From Arcobacter_B sp049472135 (GTDB lineage Bacteria > Campylobacterota > Campylobacteria > Campylobacterales > Arcobacteraceae), in the NCBI RefSeq assembly GCF_049472135.1, contig NZ_JBMOVV010000008.1:1-64000 (forward strand): DNA of 64,000 bases, in the 5' to 3' direction. Under the pieces are notes generated by a model. It was not told where the DNA came from and ran no database searches. It was given only the letters and a program-made list of their open reading frames with translations. Position numbers and translations under genes: made by a program. This document shows, piece by piece, positions 1 through 9,604 of the stretch (its first letter is position 1; each line of letters starts with the position of its first letter).

Positions 1-18
1 AAAGGGAAAATAATAAGA

Positions 19-1164
19 ATGGCAGAGCAAAAAGTAGCATTAATAACAGGAATCACAGGACAAGATGGATCATATCTTGCAGAATTTTTACTAAAAAAAG
101 GATATATCGTACATGGTATAAAAAGAAGGTCTTCTTTATTTAATACAGATAGAATAGATCACTTATACCAAGATCCTCATGTAGAAAATAGAAACCTAAT
201 ATTACATTATGGTGATATGACAGATTCTATGAATTTAACAAGAATTATTGCTGAGTGTCAACCAGATGAAATTTATAATTTAGCTGCAATGAGCCATGTT
301 GCAGTTTCTTTTGAAACACCTGAATATGTAGCAAACGCTGATGGTACAGGAACATTAAGAATTTTAGAAGCAGTGAAACTACTAGGTTTAGAGAAAAAAA
401 CAAAGATTTATCAAGCTTCTACTTCAGAATTATATGGAAAAGTTCAAGAAACACCTCAAAGTGAAACAACTCCTTTTTATCCAAGATCTCCTTATGCAGT
501 TGCAAAAATGTACGCTTACTGGATTACAGTAAATTATAGAGAAGCATATGGAATGTATGCGTGTAATGGTATTTTATTTAATCATGAATCTCCTGTTAGA
601 GGTGAGACTTTCGTAACAAGAAAAATTACAAGAGCAGCTTCTAAAATAGCACTAAATTTACAAGATAAATTATATTTAGGTAATTTAGATGCAAAAAGAG
701 ATTGGGGACATGCAAAAGATTATGTTCGAATGATGTGGATGATTTTACAAGCAGATGAACCAGAAGATTGGGTTATTGCTACAGGACAAACTACAACAGT
801 AAGAGACTTTGTTAAGTTTGCTTTTGCTTATGCAGGTATTAATTTAAGATTTGAAAATGAAGGTGTTGATGAAATTGGTATTATAGATAGTTTTGATGAA
901 GAAAAAGCAAAAGTATCGGGTATTGATTTATCTCATTTAAAACTTAACCAAACAGTTGTTTGTGTAGACCCAAGATACTTTAGACCAACAGAAGTTGATT
1001 TACTATTAGGTGATCCTTCAAAAGCAGAGAAGAAGCTTGGATGGAATAGAGAGTATAATCTTCAAGACTTAGTTGAAGATATGATGCAAAGTGATATAAA
1101 ACTTATGACAAAAGACCAATATCTAAAAGATGGTGGTTATAAAATTATGAGTTACTTTGAATAG
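19..1164 (+). CDS. gmd: GDP-mannose 4,6-dehydratase
   Basis: Converts GDP-D-mannose to GDP-4-keto-6-deoxymannose, the first step of cytosolic GDP-L-fucose synthesis. The 381-residue product is full length for the family. It opens with the NAD(P)-binding glycine motif TGITGQDG (residues 10-17), has the catalytic STSELYG stretch (134-140) and the SDR pair YAVAK (159-163). The next gene, 30 bases downstream, encodes the enzyme that uses its product, so the two form a pathway pair heading the polysaccharide locus. A purine-rich AAAGGGA lies just upstream of the ATG. Identification is firm; the sugar nucleotide could also feed a rhamnose-type branch. Confidence 0.97.
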   Translation: MAEQKVALITGITGQDGSYLAEFLLKKGYIVHGIKRRSSLFNTDRIDHLYQDPHVENRNLILHYGDMTDSMNLTRIIAECQPDEIYNLAAMSHVAVSFETPEYVANADGTGTLRILEAVKLLGLEKKTKIYQASTSELYGKVQETPQSETTPFYPRSPYAVAKMYAYWITVNYREAYGMYACNGILFNHESPVRGETFVTRKITRAASKIALNLQDKLYLGNLDAKRDWGHAKDYVRMMWMILQADEPEDWVIATGQTTTVRDFVKFAFAYAGINLRFENEGVDEIGIIDSFDEEKAKVSGIDLSHLKLNQTVVCVDPRYFRPTEVDLLLGDPSKAEKKLGWNREYNLQDLVEDMMQSDIKLMTKDQYLKDGGYKIMSYFE

Positions 1165-1194
1165 TAATAAAATTAATATAAAGTATATTTAAAT

Positions 1195-2262
1195 ATGTCA
1201 AATATAATAAATAAAAATTCAAAAATATATGTAGCAGGACATAGAGGTTTAGTAGGTTCTGCAATAGTTAAAAACCTTCAATCAAAAGGTTATACAAATA
1301 TTATTTATAGAACACATAAAGAACTAGACTTAACAGATCAAAATGCAGTAGAAGAGTTTTTTAGTCTAGAAAAGCCAGAGTATGTAATTCTTGCTGCTGC
1401 AAAAGTTGGTGGAATAGTTGCAAATAATACATATAGAGCAGATTTTATATATGAAAATCTTGCTATTCAAAATAATGTAATACACCAATCATATGTACAT
1501 AAAGTAAAAAAACTTCTATTCTTAGGATCAACTTGTATTTATCCAAAAGAGGCTCCTCAACCAATGCCAGAGGATTGTTTATTAACAAGTCCACTAGAAT
1601 ATACAAATGAACCATATGCAATAGCAAAAATAGCTGGTATAAAAATGTGTGAATCATATAACTTACAATATGGAACAAACTTTATATCTGTAATGCCAAC
1701 GAATCTATATGGACCAAATGATAACTTTGATTTAGAGAAATCACATGTACTTCCAGCACTAATTAGAAAGATATACTTAGCAAAACTTTTAAATGAAGGA
1801 AATACACAAGCTGTATTAGATGATTTAAATATGAATTCTTTAGAAGAAGCTAACAATTACCTTGAAAAATTTGGTGTGAATAAAGACTCAGTAGAGATAT
1901 GGGGAACAGGGAAACCAAGAAGAGAGTTTTTATATTCAGAAGATATGGCAGATGCTTGTGTATTTTTACTAGAGAATAGAGATTTTACAGATACTTATGA
2001 TAAAAATCAAAAAGAAGTAAGAAATACACATATAAATATAGGAACAGGTGTAGATATATCTATAAAAGAGTTAGCAACTTTAATTCAAGATATTATTGGA
2101 TTTAAGGGTGACTTAGTATTTAATACAGAAAAACCAGATGGAACGATGGTTAAGTTAACTGATCCTAGTAAACTTCATTCTCTTGGATGGAAACATAAGG
2201 TTGAGCTTGAGGATGGTATTAAGACTATGTTTAATTGGTATTTATCTTTGAAAAATATTTAA
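1195..2262 (+). CDS. fcl: GDP-L-fucose synthase (epimerase/reductase)
   Basis: Carries out the 3,5-epimerisation and NADPH reduction of GDP-4-keto-6-deoxymannose to GDP-L-fucose. The Rossmann motif GHRGLVG (15-21), the SSTCIYP-type active-site region (GSTCIYP, 111-117) and YAIAK (141-145) are present. At 355 residues it is longer than the roughly 320 usual in enterobacteria. The extra length is a lysine/asparagine-rich insertion around residues 195-235, before the conserved WGTGKPRREF. It follows gmd directly and is followed two bases later by the flippase gene, so it is part of the same transcription unit. Confidence 0.96.
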   Translation: MSNIINKNSKIYVAGHRGLVGSAIVKNLQSKGYTNIIYRTHKELDLTDQNAVEEFFSLEKPEYVILAAAKVGGIVANNTYRADFIYENLAIQNNVIHQSYVHKVKKLLFLGSTCIYPKEAPQPMPEDCLLTSPLEYTNEPYAIAKIAGIKMCESYNLQYGTNFISVMPTNLYGPNDNFDLEKSHVLPALIRKIYLAKLLNEGNTQAVLDDLNMNSLEEANNYLEKFGVNKDSVEIWGTGKPRREFLYSEDMADACVFLLENRDFTDTYDKNQKEVRNTHINIGTGVDISIKELATLIQDIIGFKGDLVFNTEKPDGTMVKLTDPSKLHSLGWKHKVELEDGIKTMFNWYLSLKNI

Positions 2263-2264
2263 AT

Positions 2265-3782
2265 ATGATTAATAATTATAAAAGGATTGCTAAAAACACA
2301 GTATTTTTATACTTTCGTATGATTTTAATTATGGGAGTAAGTTTTTATACTATAAGAGTTGTTCTAGAAGCACTTGGAGCTGAAGATTTTGGGCTTTTTA
2401 ATGTTGTTGGAAGTATAGTTCTTATTTTAAGTTTTTTTAATACAAGTTTGACTTTGGCAACACAAAGATATATTACTTTTGAACTTGGTAAAAGGAAAAA
2501 TAGTAATTTAAGGAAAGTCTTTTCTACTTCTATGATAATACATACATTACTTGCATTGTTTCTAGGGATTTTTTTAGAAGTATTTGGTGTGTGGTTTTTA
2601 AATAATAAACTTAATATACCAATAGATAGAATGGATGCTACTTTTTGGGTACTTCAATTTGCAGTATTAAGTATAATTATAAATGTTATAAAAGTACCTT
2701 ATGATGCATTGATTATTGCACATGAGAGAATGAGCTTTTTTGCTTATGTGAGTATACTTGAAGCATTATTAAAGTTATCTGTTGTATTTTTACTATTATT
2801 GATTAGTTTTGATAAATTAATTATTTATGCTGTATTAAACTTTTTTGTTGTTTTATTAATATTTCTTTTCTATTTCTACTATATAAAAAAACATTATAAT
2901 GATGAGTCAAAACTTTTTTTTATTTGGGATAAAAAACTTATTAAAGAAATGATTTCATTTAGTAGTTGGAATGTATTTGGTGGTGTAGCATGGGTACTTA
3001 TGAATCACGGTATAAATATTATGTTAAATATATTTTTTGGTCCAGTAGTTAATGCTTCTAGAAGTATATCAATGCAAGTAAATATGGCAATAGTTTCTCT
3101 TATAAATAGTTTTAGAACAGCTATAAATCCTCAGATTATAAAAATGTATAGTAGTAATAATATTAAAGGTATGAAAAACTTAACACTGTTAGGGGCTCGA
3201 TATACTTTTTATTTAGCTCTTATTTTAATTTTGCCATTATATTTAGAAATAGAAACAATTTTGGAACTTTGGCTTACTGAAATTCCATTATGGACTGTTG
3301 AATTTTGTAAATTAATTTTGATATTTTCGCTTATCCAATCTTTTGATTTATCTTTTGGAATTGTATTTCAGGCTATAGGTAAGGTTAAAGAAAATCAACT
3401 TTTATCAGGTGGTGTTTATCTTTTTGTTTTACCCGTTTCATATATGATTGTTTATTACTTAAAACTTGAACCTCTAATAATTTATTATATACAGATTACT
3501 GCAGCAATAATAGTTTCTTTTGTAATAAAAGTTTATTTATTAAAAAAATTAGCAGGAATTTCTTATAAAGAATATTGGAGTGATTTTTTATTCCCCATTA
3601 TTAAAGTATTGGTAGTTGTAGTAGTTGGAGTGTATCTTCTTACATGTTTCCATCTTCAATTTATAATAAATTTATTAGCATGTATTATTTTAGTTTCTTT
3701 AACAGTATTATTTATTGATATTAGTAGTGAACAAAGAGAAAAGTTAATAAGTTTGATAAAATTAAAAAAAGGTAATAAATGA
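2265..3782 (+). CDS. Wzx-like polysaccharide flippase (MATE/PST family)
   Basis: Predicted integral membrane protein of 505 residues with about 12-14 hydrophobic segments, matching lipid-linked oligosaccharide flippases (PST/MVF superfamily). The N-terminal pattern, a long first helix followed by GAEDFGLFNVVGSI, is typical of O-antigen/capsule exporters. I choose the ATG two bases after the fcl stop; an earlier in-frame start at 2235 would overlap fcl and adds a non-family N-terminus. Its stop overlaps the next start codon (ATGA), implying translational coupling. Expected role: moving the undecaprenyl-linked repeat unit to the periplasmic face. Substrate cannot be read from sequence. Confidence 0.88.
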   Translation: MINNYKRIAKNTVFLYFRMILIMGVSFYTIRVVLEALGAEDFGLFNVVGSIVLILSFFNTSLTLATQRYITFELGKRKNSNLRKVFSTSMIIHTLLALFLGIFLEVFGVWFLNNKLNIPIDRMDATFWVLQFAVLSIIINVIKVPYDALIIAHERMSFFAYVSILEALLKLSVVFLLLLISFDKLIIYAVLNFFVVLLIFLFYFYYIKKHYNDESKLFFIWDKKLIKEMISFSSWNVFGGVAWVLMNHGINIMLNIFFGPVVNASRSISMQVNMAIVSLINSFRTAINPQIIKMYSSNNIKGMKNLTLLGARYTFYLALILILPLYLEIETILELWLTEIPLWTVEFCKLILIFSLIQSFDLSFGIVFQAIGKVKENQLLSGGVYLFVLPVSYMIVYYLKLEPLIIYYIQITAAIIVSFVIKVYLLKKLAGISYKEYWSDFLFPIIKVLVVVVVGVYLLTCFHLQFIINLLACIILVSLTVLFIDISSEQREKLISLIKLKKGNK

Positions 3783-4609
3783 AATATATAACATTAAATA
3801 ATAATTTGAAAATGCCAATAATTGGATTAGGTACTTATCCTTTAAATAGAATTGCTTTATTAAAAACAATACTAAATGCAAATAAATTTGGATGTAAAAG
3901 TTTTGATACTAGTTCAGCTTATGGTAATGAATGGTGGCTTGGTTTATCTTTAAAGCTTTTAGAACTCTATGGAACGAGAGATATTTTTATTACTTCAAAG
4001 TTAAGTAACACAAGTCAACGAAAAGGAGATATAAGAAAAGCACTTTTAACTTCGATGAAAAAACTTAAAGTTAAACAGCTGGATTTATATCTTATGCATT
4101 GGCCTAATCCTGATACATATCTTGATTCATGGAAAGAAATGGAGAAGCTTTATAAGGAAGGATTAGTTAAGGCAATTGGTGTATGTAATTTTCATGTTCA
4201 TCATCTAGAAAAGTTATTGGAAGTTGCGGAAATCATTCCCGCTATTAATCAAATAGAATTACATCCTCTTTTATCACAAGAGTCTTTAAGGTTATATTGT
4301 AAAAGTAAAGGGATTCAAGTTCAAGCATATTCCCCCGTAGCTAGAATGGATTCTAAACTTATTAGTCATTCCGTATTAATGGAATTAGCAAAAAAATATA
4401 ATAAAACTGTACCTCAAATTATATTAAGATGGGATATACAAAATGAAATTATTACTATTCCTAAATCAGGGAATAAAGATAGAATAAAAGAAAATTTAGA
4501 TGTTTTTGATTTTGAATTAACAAAAGAAGAAATTAAAAAGATTGATGCTATTAATGAAGATTATAGAGTTAGGTATAATCCCGATACAGTAGATTATTTT
4601 AAAGTTTAA
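3779..4609 (+). CDS. Aldo/keto reductase
   Basis: NADPH-dependent carbonyl reductase of the AKR superfamily, 276 residues. The catalytic tetrad is visible: Asp43 and Tyr48 in SFDTSSAYGN, Lys74 in ITSKLS, and His107 in LMHWPNP. The C-terminal IPKSGN motif that binds the cofactor phosphate is also present. It is embedded in the polysaccharide operon with a 4-base start/stop overlap to the flippase gene. A role in reducing a keto-sugar or a substituent precursor is therefore plausible but inferred. The real substrate is unknown. Confidence 0.88.
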   Translation: MKYITLNNNLKMPIIGLGTYPLNRIALLKTILNANKFGCKSFDTSSAYGNEWWLGLSLKLLELYGTRDIFITSKLSNTSQRKGDIRKALLTSMKKLKVKQLDLYLMHWPNPDTYLDSWKEMEKLYKEGLVKAIGVCNFHVHHLEKLLEVAEIIPAINQIELHPLLSQESLRLYCKSKGIQVQAYSPVARMDSKLISHSVLMELAKKYNKTVPQIILRWDIQNEIITIPKSGNKDRIKENLDVFDFELTKEEIKKIDAINEDYRVRYNPDTVDYFKV

Positions 4610-4621
4610 ATAGGAATATAA

Positions 4622-6439
4622 ATGATAAATATAACAGATAAAGCACTTTGTAATGGATGTAATACATGTACTGTGAGTTGTCCAATCGATGAGTGTATAA
4701 CAATGGGCAAAGATGAAAAAGGCTTCTTTTATCCAAGTGTAAACCTTAATACCTGTGTAGATTGTGATAAGTGTGAAAAAGTTTGCCCATATATTCCAGA
4801 ATTGACATTTAAACAAAAAAAACCTGAAAGATTTGAAACCCCTTTAGTTTATGCTTCATATAGCAAAAATCATGAAGTTAGACTAGATAGTACATCCGGT
4901 GGTGTTTTTTCTGAGTTAGCTTTTAAAATGTTTGATAAGAATGGGTATGTTGGTGGAGCAGTTTATAATGAAGATAATAGCGTTTCTCATATATTAACAA
5001 ATGATAGAAATAAGTTAAATGAGATCAGAAGTTCTAAATATACATTTAGTTTAACAGATGAACTTTTTCCTGAAGTAAAAAAACAATTAAAAGAGGGTAA
5101 CAAAGTTTTAGTTTGTGGTGCACCATGTCAAATATCAGGTTTATATACCTATCTTAAAAAAGATCATGAAAATTTAATTACATGTGATTTTATATGTAAA
5201 TCAGTAAATTCAACAAAAGTATTTCAAAAATATATAGAATGGCTTGAGCGTAAGTATAAATCAAAAGTAAAGAAAATAAAGGCTAAAGACAAAACAACAG
5301 GTTGGCATAAGTTCTCAATGAGAGTTGATTTTGAAAATGGTGAATCATATGTTGCAGATAGATACCATGATCCATTTTTTGTTGGTTATTTAGGAACAGA
5401 ACTTTTTACTATGGAAGCTTGTTTTAATTGTCAATTTAGAGGATTCCCTCGGCCTGCAGATATAACATTAGCTGATTTTTGGGGAATTGAAAATATAGAT
5501 AAATCTATGGATCAAGATTTGGGTACATCTCTAATTATGGTAAATTCAGAAAAAGGTAAAGAATATTATGAATCTTTAGGTGACTCAATAGTATCAAAAA
5601 AATTTACACTCAAAGATGCAGAACCTGGTAACCCTGCTTTATACGAGGACGCATTAAATACTGTTAATAAAGAACAAAGGGAGTCTTTTTATAGAGATTT
5701 GGATAATTATTCTTTTGATATTGTTGCAGATAAATATTTCCCTATGCCAACATTAAAAAATAAATTCAAAAGAAAATTTAACAAATTGAAAAAGGGTCTT
5801 TCTTTAGTAAGTGATATAGGTTATTCTCCATTTAATATGTATAAACTATATAAATATAATTTTCTAGAAAACAAGATAACTAAGAAATCTAAGATAGCTT
5901 TTATTCCTTTTAGAAATAGTAAAATACAGCTGGAATATAATTCAAAGATTAATTTACAAGGTAAATTTTTTATGGGTGTTAAGCAAGTGTTAGCATCTAA
6001 TTTGGAAACAAGACTTTTATTAGAAAAAAATTCTTTATTAGAAGTAAAAGGTTCTTTTAAAATGTATGCTGGAGGGTATATTAGAATAATAAAGAATGGA
6101 CACTTAATTCTTAATGGTGGTTTTATTAATGAAGGTGTTGATATTACGTGTGCTTCAAAAATTGAAATTGGTAAAAACTGTACTATTGCTAGAGATGTTG
6201 TAATTAGAGATTATGATGGACATACTATTGAAATTCCAGGTTATGAGATATCTAAACCTATAAATATAGGAGATAATGTTTGGATAGGGAATAAAGCTAT
6301 GATTCTAAAAGGTGTAACAATAGGTTCTGGAGCAATTATTGCAGCAGGCTCTATTGTAACTAAAGATGTAGAACCCAATACCATAGTTGCTGGTAGCCCT
6401 GCTAAAGTTATAAAAGAAAATGTAAAATGGAGTGTTTAA
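4622..6439 (+). CDS. Ferredoxin/FrhB-type flavoprotein fused to hexapeptide-repeat acyltransferase
   Basis: A 605-residue fusion. Residues about 1-60 carry two 4Fe-4S cysteine sets (CNGCNTCTVSCP and CVDCDKCEKVCP). Residues about 75-350 match the N- and C-terminal domains of coenzyme F420 hydrogenase/dehydrogenase beta subunits (TSGGVFSELA, VCGAPCQISGL, LADFWG). After a basic linker (about 380-430), residues about 470-605 form a left-handed beta-helix acyltransferase of the WbbJ/NodL type, ending in AGSPAKVIKE. FrhB-like proteins are known companions of pyruvyl transferases in surface-glycan clusters, and the next gene is one. Here the acyltransferase sits on the same chain. The redox function is unknown; the acyltransferase part probably O- or N-acetylates a sugar. 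There is no frameshift at the junction. Confidence 0.87.
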   Translation: MINITDKALCNGCNTCTVSCPIDECITMGKDEKGFFYPSVNLNTCVDCDKCEKVCPYIPELTFKQKKPERFETPLVYASYSKNHEVRLDSTSGGVFSELAFKMFDKNGYVGGAVYNEDNSVSHILTNDRNKLNEIRSSKYTFSLTDELFPEVKKQLKEGNKVLVCGAPCQISGLYTYLKKDHENLITCDFICKSVNSTKVFQKYIEWLERKYKSKVKKIKAKDKTTGWHKFSMRVDFENGESYVADRYHDPFFVGYLGTELFTMEACFNCQFRGFPRPADITLADFWGIENIDKSMDQDLGTSLIMVNSEKGKEYYESLGDSIVSKKFTLKDAEPGNPALYEDALNTVNKEQRESFYRDLDNYSFDIVADKYFPMPTLKNKFKRKFNKLKKGLSLVSDIGYSPFNMYKLYKYNFLENKITKKSKIAFIPFRNSKIQLEYNSKINLQGKFFMGVKQVLASNLETRLLLEKNSLLEVKGSFKMYAGGYIRIIKNGHLILNGGFINEGVDITCASKIEIGKNCTIARDVVIRDYDGHTIEIPGYEISKPINIGDNVWIGNKAMILKGVTIGSGAIIAAGSIVTKDVEPNTIVAGSPAKVIKENVKWSV

Positions 6440-6440
6440 T

Positions 6441-7517
6441 ATGAAGATTGCTATTTTAACAATGGTTTTTAATAATAATTACGGAGGATTACTTCAATCA
6501 TATGCTTTAATGACATCATTAAAAAAGCTTGGGTATGAACCTGAATTATTATATGTTCATGATTTTAATTCTTCGGATTCATTATTTTTGTCTTCATTAA
6601 AAAGAATTGTAAAAAATTTTATTAAAAAGAAAAAAGAAAAAAATATTAGATATTTTATTGATAAATATATTGAACCAAAAACAAAACCTATTTATAATAA
6701 AAATAAATTTTTGGAAATAGTTAACGATTATGGTGCATATATTGTAGGTAGTGATCAAGTGTGGCGTCCAGATATGTATAAATATATAGATTTTGCTTTT
6801 TTTGATTTTGTAAAAAAAGAAAATGCTATATTATTGTCTTATGCTCCTTCTTTTGGAGTGGATGAGTGGCTGTATTCTGATAGTGATACTATTAAATATA
6901 AAGAACAAATTAAAAAATTTAGAGCAGTTTCAGTAAGAGAGGAAAGTGCAGTAAATCTTTGTAAAAAATATTTTGATATTGATGCAGAACATGTACTTGA
7001 TCCAACTCTTTTATTAAATCCTTCTGACTATATTAAAATAATCAATGAAGAAAATGAAGTTATACCTAAAATAGAATTATTTACTTATATACTAGATGTG
7101 AATAATGATAAGATAAAAAGTGTTAACTTTGTATCTCAACAATTAAAGTTTGATATTTCAAGTATTAAATTAGAATCTGATAAAGATAAGTCTTATCCCT
7201 CTATAACAGAATGGTTGAAAAATTTTGCATATTCAAAATTTATTGTTACAGACTCTTTTCATGGCTGTGTATTTTCAATTTTATTTAATAAACCTTTTAT
7301 TGTTTATGGTAATAGCAAAAGAGGGATGACAAGATTTCATTCTATTTTAAAACTTTTTAACTTAGAAGAAAGATTAATATATTCATTTGATGATATCTCT
7401 GCTAATCTTTTAAATAATGAAATTGATTGGGTAAAGGTTAATAGTTTATTGGCCCAAAATAAAGAAAAGTCAATTGATTTTCTTTTAAATAATTTAAATT
7501 CCAAGGATAGTTTATAG
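6441..7517 (+). CDS. Polysaccharide pyruvyl transferase family protein
   Basis: CsaB/WcaK-like enzyme expected to add a pyruvate ketal (or a related group) to a glycan sugar from phosphoenolpyruvate. The start NYGGLLQSYAL, the GSDQVWRPD motif near residue 105 and the late SFHGCVFSILFNKPFIVYG motif are signatures of the family. I use the ATG at 6441, one base after the upstream stop, rather than a GTG nine bases earlier that overlaps the preceding gene. Placement immediately after the FrhB fusion repeats an association seen in other capsule loci. About 358 residues, normal length. Confidence 0.88.
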   Translation: MKIAILTMVFNNNYGGLLQSYALMTSLKKLGYEPELLYVHDFNSSDSLFLSSLKRIVKNFIKKKKEKNIRYFIDKYIEPKTKPIYNKNKFLEIVNDYGAYIVGSDQVWRPDMYKYIDFAFFDFVKKENAILLSYAPSFGVDEWLYSDSDTIKYKEQIKKFRAVSVREESAVNLCKKYFDIDAEHVLDPTLLLNPSDYIKIINEENEVIPKIELFTYILDVNNDKIKSVNFVSQQLKFDISSIKLESDKDKSYPSITEWLKNFAYSKFIVTDSFHGCVFSILFNKPFIVYGNSKRGMTRFHSILKLFNLEERLIYSFDDISANLLNNEIDWVKVNSLLAQNKEKSIDFLLNNLNSKDSL

Positions 7518-7518
7518 C

Positions 7519-8670
7519 ATGAAAATTTTATATATAACAGAAATATCTCTATTTCCAATTAATGGGGGTGAAAAAATAAGAACATATGGTCTTTTAAAAT
7601 CATTAGTAAATGAAGCCAATGATATTACAGCAATTGTTTCAAATAACGATTCAATTGATTTTGACTCTTATGTAAACAAATACAAATTATCTTCAATTAA
7701 TTTTAAAACTTTTAAAAGAAATAAAAGTAGTAAGTTTAATACGGCAATGAATTATTTTAGAATGGATGAACAAATTAAATCGATTATTGATGATTTGAGT
7801 GATTCTTTTGATTTAGTAATAATTGATTATCTATTTTTAGGTTCATTTATAAAATATTTTAAAAATAAAAATATACCTGTTATCTATGGGACTCATAATG
7901 CTCAAGCAAATTTAACTAAACAAGAAGATAAAAATACTTTAGTATCTAATCTTGTTAAAAATATTAATTATTATTTACAATTTATTCATGAAAGATTGTA
8001 CTTTCCAAATGCAGATAAACTTTTAGTTGTTTCTAATCCTGATAAAGAGTATCATGAAAGCTTTGTAGAGAGAAGTAGAATTGAAGTAATACCTAATTTT
8101 CTTGATGAAAGTTTATATTTAAATGATAATCTTAGTCGAGAAAATTATATTGTTATGACAGGGAATTTTAATGCGTATCAAAACTTTCATGGATTAAAAT
8201 GGTTTTTAGAAAATATATGGGATGAAGAACTTGCATCAAAAACGACTTTAAAAATAGTAGGAAAAGGTTCAAAAGGTATTTTATCTAAATTAAATATAGA
8301 AAATTTTGAATCAATAGAAGAAGTAGGAATGGTAGATGATATCAATAAATATATTGCTAAATCTAAAATATCTATAATTCCTCTTTTACATGGAAGTGGT
8401 ACAAGATTAAAATGTTTAGAGGCAATGGCTTTACAAACACCAATTGTAAGTACTTCTCAAGGTGCAGAAGGAATTGAACATGAAAATGCTATTAGCATAG
8501 CAGATAATGAGATAGATTTTAAAAACAATCTGCTTAATATTTTGAAGTCTTATGAATCTGAAAATCAAAAATTAAATGAAGCTTATGATGTTTTTTTAGG
8601 TAAATATTCACTCTTAAGTAATAGAAAAAAAATAGAGAATATTATTAATATGTTAAAATATAAAGGTTGA
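7519..8670 (+). CDS. Glycosyltransferase family 1/4-type (GT-B fold)
   Basis: Cytosolic retaining glycosyltransferase, 383 residues. It begins with the typical nucleotide-independent N-domain (LFPINGGEKIRTYGLLKSL). The C-terminal donor-binding region reads IIPLLHGSGTRLKCLEAMALQTPIVSTSQGAEGI, whose EAMA..P.V pattern is the GT4 signature. Starts one base after the pyruvyl transferase stop, so it is co-transcribed. Probably adds one residue of the repeat unit; donor and linkage cannot be predicted. Confidence 0.9.
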   Translation: MKILYITEISLFPINGGEKIRTYGLLKSLVNEANDITAIVSNNDSIDFDSYVNKYKLSSINFKTFKRNKSSKFNTAMNYFRMDEQIKSIIDDLSDSFDLVIIDYLFLGSFIKYFKNKNIPVIYGTHNAQANLTKQEDKNTLVSNLVKNINYYLQFIHERLYFPNADKLLVVSNPDKEYHESFVERSRIEVIPNFLDESLYLNDNLSRENYIVMTGNFNAYQNFHGLKWFLENIWDEELASKTTLKIVGKGSKGILSKLNIENFESIEEVGMVDDINKYIAKSKISIIPLLHGSGTRLKCLEAMALQTPIVSTSQGAEGIEHENAISIADNEIDFKNNLLNILKSYESENQKLNEAYDVFLGKYSLLSNRKKIENIINMLKYKG

Positions 8671-8674
8671 GTTA

Positions 8675-9604
8675 TTGAATAGTTTAGAAATTTCAGATAG
8701 ATATAGTACAAATAGATTATTAAAAGAGAATAAACCTGAAGTAAATTCTTCTGAGACTACTTTGTTTTGGAAAAGTGAAAATGATAAATTATGTAGTTAT
8801 GGTTTAAGAAATCAAGGTGTTTTTAAAAGTACAGAAGAGGTAAAACCTCTTATCTCAATTATAACGGTTGTTTATAATGGTGAAGATATACTTGAAGGAA
8901 CAATTAAAAATATTTTAGAGCAAACTTATGATAATATTGAATTAATTATTGTTGATGGTAATAGTTCAGATAGAACAATTGATATAGTTAAAAAATATAA
9001 TAATCAAATTGATTACTGTATTAGTGAAAAGGATAATGGTATATACGATGCTATGAATAAAGGAATTTCTCTTGCTACTGGTGACTGGATTAATTTTATG
9101 AATGCGGGAGATTCTTTTTATTCTAATGATGTCTTAAAAAAAATATTTGAAAAAAGAATTAAAGAAAATATAGTTTTTGGTAAGTCAATTAGTTATTATA
9201 AAGAGAATCAAGTTTTAAGGTTTAAAGACTTTAATACTGAAAATAAAGACTGGTATTATACAAATATGCCTAACCATCAAGCAATATTTATAAATAAAAA
9301 TATTTATAAAACAATGAAATATAATTTAGAATATAAAATTTTTGCTGATACTGTGTATCTTAGAGAAGCTTTTAAAAACTCTTATCATGAAGTTGATTTA
9401 ATTGTGTCAAATTTTGAATTAGGTGGTAAGTCAAATTACTATTCTTCATACAAAACTTATAAACAAATTGTAAAAGATAGTATAAAATTAAATGGAAAAT
9501 ATTTTAAACCAATTATTTTACACACTATTAAATTTATTTTGCAAAAAATACTAGGATATGATAAATATTTAAAGTTTTATGTTAAATATATGGTTAAAAA
9601 GTGA
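8675..9604 (+). CDS. Glycosyltransferase family 2 (WcaA/colanic-type)
   Basis: GT-A fold inverting glycosyltransferase of 309 residues, starting at TTG. The domain begins around residue 60 (PLISIITVVYNG), with the nucleotide-binding VDGNSSDRT and the acceptor-site DNGIYDAMNKG. The metal-binding pair usually written DxD appears as a modified NAGDSFY. An unusual stretch of about 55 residues precedes the GT2 domain (LKENKPEVNSSETTLFWKSE). Its function is unknown and it is not a signal peptide. The gene overlaps the polymerase start by one base. Confidence 0.89.
   Translation: MNSLEISDRYSTNRLLKENKPEVNSSETTLFWKSENDKLCSYGLRNQGVFKSTEEVKPLISIITVVYNGEDILEGTIKNILEQTYDNIELIIVDGNSSDRTIDIVKKYNNQIDYCISEKDNGIYDAMNKGISLATGDWINFMNAGDSFYSNDVLKKIFEKRIKENIVFGKSISYYKENQVLRFKDFNTENKDWYYTNMPNHQAIFINKNIYKTMKYNLEYKIFADTVYLREAFKNSYHEVDLIVSNFELGGKSNYYSSYKTYKQIVKDSIKLNGKYFKPIILHTIKFILQKILGYDKYLKFYVKYMVKK

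Noticed and set aside
1463..1856. Antisense frames within fcl
   Set aside because: They mirror a well-conserved enzyme gene and show no independent support.
2235..2264. Upstream start of the flippase gene
   Set aside because: It lies within fcl and adds ten residues not expected in Wzx proteins; the ATG at 2265 follows the fcl stop directly.
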